Shown here: positions 1-8,312 of the stretch, piece after piece
Layout: every line of letters begins with the position of its first letter
Numbering within the stretch: the stretch's first letter is position 1
Source of the DNA: Bryobacterales bacterium
Lineage (GTDB): Bacteria > Acidobacteriota > Terriglobia > Bryobacterales > Bryobacteraceae
Assembly: GCA_025350625.1 (NCBI GenBank)
Contig: JANXXL010000311.1
Coordinates: 1 to 53,270 of the forward strand
Direction of reading: 5' to 3'
Length of the DNA: 53,270 bases
Notes under the pieces: generated by a model
The model's database searches: none
Told to the model about the DNA's origin: nothing
The model's input: the letters and a program-made list of their open reading frames with translations, nothing else
Translations under genes and position numbers: made by a program

Positions 1-254
1 CGCGAACCCACCAAGTAGGTGACATTCACCGTGACCGTGGGCTTCGAGTTGTCCGGGAATAGCAAGACTTTCAAACCGTTATCGAGCCGGTACTCCGTGA
101 TGCCTTCGACCGACGTGATTTTGGTTTGCGCCTGGACTTCGGGAGCAACGCCCACGAAAGCGATGCTCAGGCTTGCCCATACCGCTAGCGTAGCCCCGAC
201 CCGCGTAAACCGCGCCTTCTGCCTTGGGAAAGGGGGGAAAATGAGGGATTTCAT
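1..254 (-). CDS. M16-family zinc protease, N-terminal part (runs off the window)
   Basis: This reading frame starts with ATG at 254 on the minus strand and stays open to the window edge, so only about 84 residues are seen. A basic N-terminus is followed by a hydrophobic stretch (about residues 20-40) ending in a signal-peptidase-like AQA region. After that comes [19 protein letters not shown] and then [12 protein letters not shown], the opening strands of M16 (insulinase/pitrilysin-like) peptidases. The HxxEH zinc motif would lie just beyond the edge and cannot be checked. The protein is probably exported to the periplasm. Family members occur as active proteases or as inactive partner subunits, and this fragment does not tell which. 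No strong ribosome binding site precedes the ATG. Confidence 0.8.
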   Translation of the reverse strand, partial: MKSLIFPPFPRQKARFTRVGATLAVWASLSIAFVGVAPEVQAQTKITSVEGITEYRLDNGLKVLLFPDNSKPTVTVNVTYLVGS

Positions 255-346
255 GGTGTTTCTAGACTATCAGACGGAGCGGGACAGAAAATGTCCCGCG
301 CCGCCCGTGGTCCAGTTTGCGTTTTCGCCCCTGCTTGGAGCTGTCT

Positions 347-670
347 TTATTGATGTTGCCCGTCGTGTTTCTGCTTGTAAATCCGCTTGCTCTCGCGATT
401 CTGCTGGCGCGTGACCTGCCGCCGTTCCTGCGCCGTCAGCGTCCCGCCGTTGGCCTTGCGTTCGGTTTTTACCTCGTGGTGAATGGCCGCCTCCTGCTTT
501 TCGAGGTGCGCCGCCTCACCCGCAGTTAGGGAACCGTTCTCCACGCCTTCCCCTATGCGCTTCTGCTGGTTCCGCTGCCGCTCGTTAATGGTGTTATCTT
601 GTGCCAGCGCGCTATCCACCGTACCCAGCAACATCGCACCCATCATCATGCCGATCGCTATTTTGTTCAT
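347..670 (-). CDS. small secreted protein with two LTxxE-type repeats, function unknown
   Basis: This 107-residue protein starts at an ATG preceded by an AGAGGAG-like site. Residues 1-23 form a clear signal peptide with an ALAQ cleavage region. The mature part is very hydrophilic and has two related segments, NGSLTAGEAAHLEKQEAAI and GGTLTAQERRQVTRQQN, ending in an SKRIYKQKHD tail. Small exported proteins with this duplicated pattern are common in Proteobacteria and Acidobacteria and have no assigned function to my knowledge. It is divergent from the acyl-CoA ligase gene, with about 100 bases between the two starts that must hold both promoters. Confidence 0.75.
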   Translation of the reverse strand: MNKIAIGMMMGAMLLGTVDSALAQDNTINERQRNQQKRIGEGVENGSLTAGEAAHLEKQEAAIHHEVKTERKANGGTLTAQERRQVTRQQNRESKRIYKQKHDGQHQ

Positions 671-772
671 GTCCAGTTTCTCCTCTCTTTTTTACGACAT
701 CCCGTCGTATCTGGACTCTTAAACGAACAACACCCTGGAAAGGTTTAGGTCAGCGCACGTTAAAATCACATC

Positions 773-2524
773 ATGTCCGCGCGGACCGTCTACACCATGC
801 TTGAAGAAACTGCGGCCCTCTATGCGGATAAGCCCGCCCTGAATCAACCTGCAGGCGGAGGCAAGTATCGCACTTACACCTGGGCCGAATTTCGAGACCG
901 CGTGCAATGGACCGCTGTAGGACTTAGTACTGTTGGTGTTCAAACCGGCGACATCATCGCATTGCAATCGGAAACGCGCGCCGAGTTCTACTTCGCCGAC
1001 CTGGGCGTCATGGCCGCCGGAGCGGTAGCCGCGGCGCTCTATACCAGCCTCCCCTACGCAGAACAGGCCCATGCCCTGCGCTTTTCAGACGCCCGCGTCG
1101 TTATTGCCGAAAACCCCAAGGCTGTCGAAGGCTTGCGGACGGCGCTTCGCGCGATACCATGCACCGCTACAGAAAGTGCGCCGGAACTCCAGTGGATACT
1201 TCTCACAGGCGCGGCCGAGGGCGCAATCACCCTCGACCAGGTCATGAAAAAAGGGCAGCGCGAACTAGCCTCGGATCCCCAGGCCTTCGAGCGCATCCGG
1301 GCACGCTTCGACGACCAGGCTCTGGCGGTTCTCTACATGACCTCCGGCGCCACCGGTGAGCCCAAGATGGGCCTGGTCACGCACGCGGCACTGGTGATCA
1401 ATATCGACATGACCCCCGCCGTCCTGCCGCTCACCGCGGACGACTGCACCGTCGCCTTCCTGCCTTCCGCGCACATCGCGCAGCGTGTGGTGGCTGAGTT
1501 GATGCCGCTCCGCACGGGCTCCTGCGTATGGTTCTCCGAGGGCCTCTTCAGGCTGCCCCATGAATTACGCAGCGCCCGCCCGACGTTCTTTCTTTCACCG
1601 CCGCGCGTATGGGAGCGCATGTATTCAAGCATCCTCGCCGAAATCAAGAAGCGCCCCGCTCCGGTGCGCAAAATGTTTTATTTGGCCCTGGGCATGGGAT
1701 CGCGGGCCGCCCGGTTGCGTCGCGCGGGCGAGCCCGTCCCCGCGTGGATACGGTCCTCACTGCGCCTCTTCGACAAGATCATGTTCAGTAAAATCCGCGA
1801 GCGCCTCGGCGGACGGCTGCGCTACCCCATCTCCGGCGCCGCGCCCTTGAGCAAGGATCTCGCCGAGTTCTACGAAGCCATCGGCATGCCCCTTCTCGAA
1901 GGCTATGGGCTCACTGAAGGCGGCGTCGTGTCGGTGAATCCGATTGGACGCGTGAAGCCCGGCAGCATTGGCAAACTCCTGCCCGGCATCGAAGTGCGCA
2001 TCGCGGAAGACGGCGAGCTGCTGCTGCGCAGCGCCGTGAATTTCACCGGTTACTATAAGGACCCCGCCGCCACCGCTGCCGTCCTGCGCGACGGCTGGCT
2101 CTATACCGGCGACATCGCCACTTGCGATGACGAAGGCTATTACTACATCACCGGACGCAAGAAGGAACTGATCATTTCCTCTAACGGCAAAAAAATCTAC
2201 CCCGCGCGTATCGAAGGCCTCTTCAAAAAGGAGCCGCTCATCAATCACGTGCTTCTGATCGGTGACCGCCTTCCCTACGTCACCGCCATCATCACCGTTT
2301 CGGGCGATCCCGCCGCCGCCGGGCCGGTTGTCGAGAACACTGTCAAGAGCGTGAACCGCCAACTGCCCTCCTTCGAGCAGATTCGCAAATACAAAATCCT
2401 CGATCGCGATTTCTCGATCGAGCACGGCGAACTGACTCCCACCATGAAACTCCGCCGCAGCCGCGCTCTTGAAAACCACCGCGCTCTGGTCACGGAACTA
2501 TACGCCGGCCGTGAGTTTGAATAG
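773..2524 (+). CDS. long-chain acyl-CoA synthetase (AMP-forming), FadD15-like
   Basis: This 583-residue member of the ANL superfamily would activate a fatty acid to acyl-CoA through an acyl-AMP intermediate in the cytoplasm. The phosphate-binding loop is TSGATGEPK at about residues 190-198. It differs from the usual TSGTTGxPKG by an Ala for the fourth Thr and a Met where Gly normally follows the Lys. The adenine-binding motif GYGLTEGG is near residue 377, YTGD follows, and the C-terminal GRKKELIISSNGKKIYP carries the hinge and the A10-type Lys region at about 460-475. Length and motif order fit the FadD15/long-chain group. The gene stands alone, with a dienelactone hydrolase about 45 bases downstream. 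The substrate is not predictable. Confidence 0.9.
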   Translation: MSARTVYTMLEETAALYADKPALNQPAGGGKYRTYTWAEFRDRVQWTAVGLSTVGVQTGDIIALQSETRAEFYFADLGVMAAGAVAAALYTSLPYAEQAHALRFSDARVVIAENPKAVEGLRTALRAIPCTATESAPELQWILLTGAAEGAITLDQVMKKGQRELASDPQAFERIRARFDDQALAVLYMTSGATGEPKMGLVTHAALVINIDMTPAVLPLTADDCTVAFLPSAHIAQRVVAELMPLRTGSCVWFSEGLFRLPHELRSARPTFFLSPPRVWERMYSSILAEIKKRPAPVRKMFYLALGMGSRAARLRRAGEPVPAWIRSSLRLFDKIMFSKIRERLGGRLRYPISGAAPLSKDLAEFYEAIGMPLLEGYGLTEGGVVSVNPIGRVKPGSIGKLLPGIEVRIAEDGELLLRSAVNFTGYYKDPAATAAVLRDGWLYTGDIATCDDEGYYYITGRKKELIISSNGKKIYPARIEGLFKKEPLINHVLLIGDRLPYVTAIITVSGDPAAAGPVVENTVKSVNRQLPSFEQIRKYKILDRDFSIEHGELTPTMKLRRSRALENHRALVTELYAGREFE

Positions 2525-2570
2525 TTCAATCGCTCGTGTGATATCCTTCCCCAGTAAAGGAGTCCCTCAC

Positions 2571-3464
2571 ATGGAACGCAAAAAAGCTTCGGATTACCCG
2601 CAGGAGTTGCTGAATCTCTTCGACAAATACGTGCACGGCGATATCGAGCGCCGGGATTTTCTAGAAGGCGCCCAGAAATTTGCCGTGGGCGGCGTCACCG
2701 CGACTGCGATCTGGGAGAGCCTCCGCCCCAACTATGCTTGGGCCGAGCAGGTGCCGAAGGACGACAAGCGTCTCAAGACCGAGTACGTGATCGTGCCCTC
2801 GCCCATGGGCAATAACAATATCAAGGGATACTTTGTCCGCCCGGCCAATGCCTCGGGCAAACTACCCGCAGTGTTGGTGATCCACGAAAACCGCGGCCTC
2901 AATCCATATACTGAGGACGTCGCGCGCCGCCTGGGCACCCTCGGCTTTATGGCGCTTGCGCCGGACGGACTGACCAGCGTCGGCGGTTATCCCGGCGATG
3001 AAGAACAGGCTGCGAAAGCTTTCGGACCCATCGACAAGGGAAAGATGACCGAAGATTTCATGGCGTCGGCGCGCTGGCTCAAAGGGCGCGCGGATTGTAC
3101 CGGCAAAATCGGCGCGGTCGGCTTCTGCTTCGGAGGCGGCATGGTCAACGCCTTGGCCGTGCGCTTAGGTCCCGATCTGGCGGCCGGTGTTCCGTTTTAT
3201 GGAGCCCAGCCTTCGGCCGCCGACACTGCGAAGATCAAGGCGCCGCTGCTGCTGCACTATGCCGGACTCGATGACCGCATCAACGCCGGATGGCCCGCTT
3301 TCGAGGAAGCGCTCAAAGCCAATCACATAACGTATTCCGGCAACGTGTACCAAGGCGTCAATCACGGATTCCATAACGACACGACGCCGCGTTACGACGA
3401 AGCCGCGGCGAAGCTCGCCTGGCAGCGCACCACTGATTTCTTCAACAAGTATTTGAAGGGATAA
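2571..3464 (+). CDS. dienelactone hydrolase family protein (carboxymethylenebutenolidase-like)
   Basis: The start is set at ATG 2571 because AGGAG lies at a normal distance before it; the longer frame from 2469 overlaps the ligase gene. The 297-residue alpha/beta hydrolase has the family triad. The nucleophile is Cys186 in GFCFGGG, the acid is Asp234 or Asp235 in AGLDDR, and the base is His265 in GVNHGFH. Near the N-terminus RRDFLEGAQ is followed by a hydrophobic run ending in AWA, which resembles a Tat signal, so this enzyme may be exported. Family members cleave dienelactones or related esters. No aromatic-degradation genes adjoin it, so the substrate is unknown. Confidence 0.9.
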   Translation: MERKKASDYPQELLNLFDKYVHGDIERRDFLEGAQKFAVGGVTATAIWESLRPNYAWAEQVPKDDKRLKTEYVIVPSPMGNNNIKGYFVRPANASGKLPAVLVIHENRGLNPYTEDVARRLGTLGFMALAPDGLTSVGGYPGDEEQAAKAFGPIDKGKMTEDFMASARWLKGRADCTGKIGAVGFCFGGGMVNALAVRLGPDLAAGVPFYGAQPSAADTAKIKAPLLLHYAGLDDRINAGWPAFEEALKANHITYSGNVYQGVNHGFHNDTTPRYDEAAAKLAWQRTTDFFNKYLKG

Positions 3465-3486
3465 ATCGCCAACCGGCCCCGCTGGT

Positions 3487-3882
3487 TTAAGGGTGGTTCG
3501 GCGGTGTAATCGGCTTGCCGCCGACATTCGGCGAATCGGGAAGAATGAAGGTGGTTTCGCCCGGCCGCAAAAGTTTTAATTTTTTGCGGATCTCCATTTC
3601 CTGCTCCGTCGTGTTCTGTTTCAAACGTTGGATCCGTTCGCGCCGGCGCTCGTTTTCCGCCGCCTTCGCCGAATTATCCTGCTGAAGCTGCTGGACCTCG
3701 CGGCGCTTGTCGAGTAATGCCGAAACGCCCTGCGGACCGCGCAACGCCGCTAACCCGTAGGCTAGGGCCATTACGGAAACAAGGACGTACCCGGCGCGGC
3801 GTGCGACGGCCGAAATTCGCCAGCGGCGAGCGATAGAACTGAATAAAGATTCCAAATAATGTTTATAGCCTGGATTGCCCAA
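3487..3882 (-). CDS. FtsB/DivIC-like septum formation protein
   Basis: This 131-residue protein has a cytoplasmic N-terminus, one transmembrane helix (about residues 30-48), and then a coiled coil rich in Gln, Glu and Arg (about 55-95). After that comes EIRKKLKLLRPGETTFILPD, the conserved tail of FtsB/DivIC (septum formation initiator) proteins. It would act in the divisome, bridging FtsQ and FtsL. The start is TTG at 3882 with no clear ribosome binding site, so the exact N-terminus is uncertain. It ends 23 bases after the convergent dienelactone hydrolase gene. The Pro-rich last residues after ILPD are not conserved. Confidence 0.85.
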   Translation of the reverse strand: MGNPGYKHYLESLFSSIARRWRISAVARRAGYVLVSVMALAYGLAALRGPQGVSALLDKRREVQQLQQDNSAKAAENERRRERIQRLKQNTTEQEMEIRKKLKLLRPGETTFILPDSPNVGGKPITPPNHP

Positions 3883-3936
3883 AAATACTAGTACGGTGTT
3901 ACTCTTTTATTGAACGGGTGCCGATATATTGATCGC

Positions 3937-4125
3937 ATGGATGTAGCCAACGACAGTTCGCTAACCCATCTTTCCTGTCCCAAATGCGGATCAAGCCACA
4001 TCCGCCGTTCGCATGGCGAGGGGATGTGCGCGGCCATCCTGCGAATTTTCGGACGCTGGGCATTCCGTTGCCGCAGCTGCCGGGCCCGTTTTTACCGGGC
4101 CGCCGCGCCGCCCGAATACGATTAA
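3937..4125 (+). CDS. tiny zinc-ribbon protein
   Basis: This 62-residue protein has two paired-cysteine knuckles: CPKCGSSHIRRS near residue 14 and FRCRSCRARFYR near residue 45. A short hydrophobic stretch (AAILRIFGRW) lies between them. The layout is a small zinc ribbon, and the basic residues around the second knuckle are typical. A second protein of the same design lies at 47261-47407. I chose ATG 3937; a TTG at 3910 would add nine residues. It ends one base before the convergent rhodanese gene. The function is unknown. Confidence 0.6.
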   Translation: MDVANDSSLTHLSCPKCGSSHIRRSHGEGMCAAILRIFGRWAFRCRSCRARFYRAAAPPEYD

Positions 4126-4126
4126 G

Positions 4127-4552
4127 CTACGGCTTCGGCGGCGGGATGACTTTGGTTAGTTTGCCGCCCTCGGATTCGTAAACCTCCGCGCCAATCGCGC
4201 CCGCTATCTTGAAGCCGGCCCGCGAAAGAATGTCAGCCGCGCGCGCGCCGCGGTGCGCATGATTGGAAACCGCCACAATGGGGCGATCCCTTGGAATCCA
4301 CGCCAAGCGCGTTTGCAAATCGTCGATCTGAACGTTGAGATAGACGGGAAATCCGCCTACCTTGCTGATTTCGTCCGGCCTGCGCACGTCGACGATCAGA
4401 ACGCGGCCGGGCTTGGCGAGCAGTTCGTCCAGTTCCGCCCGCGTCAGCACTTTTGCATGAGTTGCCTGTTTATCGGCGCCTTGCTTGGCGTTGTCGGATT
4501 GGCCGAAGGCCACCACCGCCGCGACCAGAATTGTCAGGACCATTTTATTCAT
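4127..4552 (-). CDS. exported rhodanese-like domain protein without the catalytic cysteine
   Basis: ATG 4552 is preceded by AAGGAG and gives a 141-residue protein with a signal peptide ending near AFGQ. The mature part is a single rhodanese domain: VLTRAELDELL, then VLIVDVRRPDEI, then the active-site loop, then AADILSRAGFKIAGAIGAE. In active sulfurtransferases the loop reads CxxGxR. Here it is NHAHRGAR, so Ala replaces the Cys and thiosulfate sulfurtransferase chemistry is not expected. The Pro-rich C-terminus (IPPPKP) is short. It may be a binding or regulatory domain in the periplasm. The longer frame to 4636 has no translation signal. Confidence 0.85.
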   Translation of the reverse strand: MNKMVLTILVAAVVAFGQSDNAKQGADKQATHAKVLTRAELDELLAKPGRVLIVDVRRPDEISKVGGFPVYLNVQIDDLQTRLAWIPRDRPIVAVSNHAHRGARAADILSRAGFKIAGAIGAEVYESEGGKLTKVIPPPKP

Positions 4553-4757
4553 TGCTTTCGCTCCTTGCGTTCTCGCATGCACTTGAATGATTCTAGCCCA
4601 CCAGAATGTATTTGTGCAGGACGGATCCGCTAACATCTACGACCAAACGAACCCAAGTCCAACGGGCTCTTGCATCCGTTAGAAACGGGCCTCGCGAATT
4701 TTGCCCGAGCAGGACCGCGCCGAATCGACCCGCCGCACCGAGGTATCCTGAAAGCGT

Positions 4758-4967
4758 ATGAACAAGTTGGCCGTGGTCATTCATGCCGAGCCGGCAGGCG
4801 GTTACTGGGGAGAAGTGCCCGCATTGCCGGGGTGTTACTCGCAAGGGGAAACCGTGGATGATCTGCTGGCAAACTTGCGCGAGGCCATCGCCGGCGTGCT
4901 CGAAGTGATGCAGGAAGAGGGCCGCGCCCCCGAAGAGAATGTTCAGGTGGTGGAACTGGCAGTGTGA
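4758..4967 (+). CDS. hicB: HicB-family antitoxin
   Basis: This 69-residue protein has the partial RNase H-like HicB fold: AVVIHAEPAGGYWGEVPALPGCYSQGETVDDLLANLREAI. It lacks the C-terminal DNA-binding helix-turn-helix or ribbon-helix-helix domain that longer HicB proteins carry, so this short form may not repress its own promoter directly. It should bind and neutralise the toxin encoded by the next gene. The antitoxin stop overlaps the toxin start (GTGA, 4964-4967), so the two are translationally coupled. Confidence 0.9.
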   Translation: MNKLAVVIHAEPAGGYWGEVPALPGCYSQGETVDDLLANLREAIAGVLEVMQEEGRAPEENVQVVELAV

Positions 4968-5161
4968 AGCCCATCACTGGGCCGGAGCTTTGCCACAAGC
5001 TGGAACGGGCCGGTTGGACGCTAAAGCGCGTTCGAGGCAGCCACCACATCTATGCGAAACCTGGTGAGAAGAAGATACTCTCGGTGCCTGTACATGGAAG
5101 CCAACAGTTGAAACCTGGACTCGCGACCCGACTCTCAAAGGACGCTGGCCTGAGTTGGTGA
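4964..5161 (+). CDS. hicA: HicA-family mRNA interferase toxin
   Basis: This 65-residue protein starts at GTG 4964 inside the hicB stop. It has the double-stranded-RNA-binding-like HicA fold: ITGPELCHKLERAGWTLKRV, then GSHHIYAKPG with the conserved catalytic His, then LSVPVHGSQQLKPGLATRL. HicA proteins cleave mRNA independently of the ribosome and are held inactive by HicB. The module is antitoxin-first, opposite to the classical E. coli hicAB order. No frameshift or missing motif is seen, so it looks intact. Confidence 0.9.
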   Translation: MKPITGPELCHKLERAGWTLKRVRGSHHIYAKPGEKKILSVPVHGSQQLKPGLATRLSKDAGLSW

Positions 5162-5424
5162 CAACGGGTCCTTACGCTTTGGTGCCCGGCGGCCTCCAGG
5201 ATTCACCGGATCGAAATAATCGCCCTTTGGATTTCAGCCTCACACGCGCAAACGCCTACTATTAAACGAACCTAGGCTTCGCACCCGTCCAAGAGAGCAT
5301 TACTCGTATGCAGCGCGGTGACGCGTCAATTGCGTTCAATCGACGTCCGCCGGAAATTGTGACCCTTCGTTTCGTGAAGAAAGCACGCAATTAAAGATCA
5401 AGAGTTGCATCCATGTCATATTTA

Positions 5425-5452
5425 TTATCAACCACTTACAACAAACTATTGT
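5425..5452 (+). promoter_or_regulatory. possible groESL promoter (sigma70-like)
   Basis: TTATCA at 5425-5430 and TATTGT at 5447-5452 are separated by 16 bases, each matching four of six consensus positions. The -10 box would touch the left arm of the CIRCE-like repeat, the usual arrangement for HrcA control. This is a by-eye assignment. Confidence 0.4.
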
Positions 5453-5475
5453 CACTCCTCCTGTGAGTGTGCTAA
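5449..5475 (+). promoter_or_regulatory. CIRCE-like operator (HrcA binding site)
   Basis: The left half is TTGTCACTC at 5449-5457 and the right half is GTGTGCTAA at 5467-5475, with exactly nine bases between them. Against the CIRCE consensus TTAGCACTC-N9-GAGTGCTAA this is 15 of 18 matches. Together with the position upstream of groES, it suggests heat-shock repression by HrcA. The hrcA gene is not in this window. Confidence 0.65.
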
Positions 5476-5566
5476 TAATAGTTCTTGAACTCAGGCGGCT
5501 CAGCCGGGTTCAGTTTAGGCAACGCAACAAGCCAAAATTTTGAGTGATTCCAGAGGAGGTTGAACC

Positions 5567-5881
5567 ATGAAGATTCGTCCGCTCTACGACCGCATTGTGG
5601 TCAAACGGATTGAGGATAGCACCGAGAAAACGGCCAGCGGGTTGTTCATTCCCGATTCGGCCAAAGAGAAACCGCAGGAAGGCGAAGTGATCGCCGTCGG
5701 CGCGGGCAAACGCAACGACGACGGTAAGCTGATTCCGCTCGACGTCAAAGCCGGCGATCGTATCCTGTTCGGAAAGTATTCCGGCTCCGACATCAAGTTG
5801 GATGGCAACGAGTATTTGATCATGCGCGAGGACGAAGTGTTGGGTGTTCTCGACGGTGGGGCCAATAAGGCCAAGGCTTAG
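5567..5881 (+). CDS. groES: co-chaperonin GroES (Hsp10)
   Basis: This 104-residue protein matches GroES throughout: [14 protein letters not shown] at the start, [19 protein letters not shown] covering the mobile loop region, and [25 protein letters not shown] at the end. It forms the heptameric lid on GroEL. A strong AGGAGGT site at 5554-5560 precedes the ATG. It is followed after 29 bases by groEL with its own AAAGGAG site, giving the classical groESL operon. The upstream CIRCE-like element indicates HrcA-type heat-shock control. Confidence 0.98.
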   Translation: MKIRPLYDRIVVKRIEDSTEKTASGLFIPDSAKEKPQEGEVIAVGAGKRNDDGKLIPLDVKAGDRILFGKYSGSDIKLDGNEYLIMREDEVLGVLDGGANKAKA

Positions 5882-5907
5882 GTTTTAGATTTTAAAAGGA
5901 GATTTGA

Positions 5908-7545
<1,638 letters not shown>

Positions 7546-7572
7546 GCATCCCCGCTCATCGCGAAACGAAAC

Positions 7573-7600
7573 AGGCCGCTCCGCAAGGGGCGGCCTTTCT
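7573..7600 (+). terminator. rho-independent terminator of groESL
   Basis: AGGCCGCTCC and GGGGCGGCCT pair around a CGCAA-type loop with a single G-T wobble, followed by TTTCTT. It lies about 30 bases after the groEL stop. Confidence 0.85.
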
Positions 7601-7614
7601 TATTGGGCACCCTA

Positions 7615-7842
7615 ATGAAAATCACTGTCGAAATTTCGGACGAACTGTTAATAGAGGCTAAGAAATACGCCGCTGGACACCGGACTACCCTTCGCGCGCT
7701 GCTTGAAACCGGTCTGCGCCACGAATTGGATGGTGTTGCAGCCCAGCGGTCCCGCATCGGCTGGGTCACTGTGGCAGGAGGACTGCCCAAAGAAATGGAC
7801 TTAGCTGACCGCACGAAGATGCTTCAGCGCTTCAACAAATGA
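7615..7842 (+). CDS. orphan VapB-type (DUF2191-like) antitoxin
   Basis: This 75-residue protein begins MKITVEISDELLIEAKKYAA and continues TTLRALLETGLRHEL. That is the ribbon-helix-helix pattern of the antitoxins usually paired with PIN-domain VapC toxins. The middle and end (IGWVTVAGGLPKEMDLADR) would wrap the toxin. No PIN-domain gene follows: the next frame encodes a small membrane protein. The gene therefore looks like a leftover or stand-alone antitoxin. The ATG at 7615 was chosen over one at 7603, which lies almost inside the groEL terminator. No clear ribosome binding site is seen. Confidence 0.7.
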   Translation: MKITVEISDELLIEAKKYAAGHRTTLRALLETGLRHELDGVAAQRSRIGWVTVAGGLPKEMDLADRTKMLQRFNK

Positions 7843-7844
7843 TC

Positions 7845-7859
7845 GCCCCGATCAGGGGC
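7845..7859 (+). terminator. short GC hairpin after the orphan antitoxin
   Basis: GCCCC and GGGGC pair around a GATCA loop, starting three bases after the stop codon. There is no following T-run, so termination is uncertain. Confidence 0.35.
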
Positions 7860-7910
7860 ACCACAGATCGTTCGGAAACATCGCGCCGCTGAAGGAACTC
7901 GAGGGAAGAG

Positions 7911-8249
7911 ATGATTCGAATCTCATATCGCAGGCACGATGTTTGGCTGGCATTATCCCTAGTCGCTATGGTCGCTATCGCTCTCAATATTTGGTTCAAT
8001 ATCGTTGCCAAGCCTGAGACGATTGACGAATACTTATGGCTTGCCAGGCTGCACGAGCCAGCGACGCAGGGGCGCGAACGGGTCGCTCGCGCCCTATATC
8101 CGATAGTAGGTTATCCCCGGAATGTCCGTTTTGCGGTCACCGGCGCCTACGCAGTGTTAGTGGGGATTTGGACCTTTATTGCACTAGCGGTTGTTGTATT
8201 TTGCAGAACCATATCTTCGATGTTGAAGTCGGCGACTGGCGGACAGTGA
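7911..8249 (+). CDS. small two-helix membrane protein, unknown
   Basis: This 112-residue protein is preceded by a GGAAGAG stretch just before its ATG. A transmembrane helix is predicted by eye at about residues 12-33 (VWLALSLVAMVAIALNIWFNIV) and another at about 78-100 (GAYAVLVGIWTFIALAVVVF). A soluble loop rich in charged residues lies between them. I recognise no family. It sits between the orphan antitoxin and sppA with no obvious functional link. Confidence 0.5.
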   Translation: MIRISYRRHDVWLALSLVAMVAIALNIWFNIVAKPETIDEYLWLARLHEPATQGRERVARALYPIVGYPRNVRFAVTGAYAVLVGIWTFIALAVVVFCRTISSMLKSATGGQ

Positions 8250-8312
8250 AGCCGGTGCGCGAATCATCTGAAGTCACGATAGCAAGTTCGATCCTCTAGA
8301 CTAAAAGTAGTT

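Larger units (their letters stand above)
5162..5566. other. 405-base intergenic leader upstream of groES
   Basis: No gene is seen here. The right part carries the groES promoter region, a CIRCE-like operator and the Shine-Dalgarno site, listed separately. The left part has an AATTGCG near 5327 and a CGCAATT near 5387 that could pair over a distance; I attach no function to this. Base composition is more AT-rich than in the flanking genes from about 5395 to 5500. Confidence 0.7.

Noticed and set aside
1757..2479. 240-residue minus-strand frame over the acyl-CoA ligase
   Set aside because: It is antisense to the GYGLTEGG and hinge motifs and has no domain of its own.
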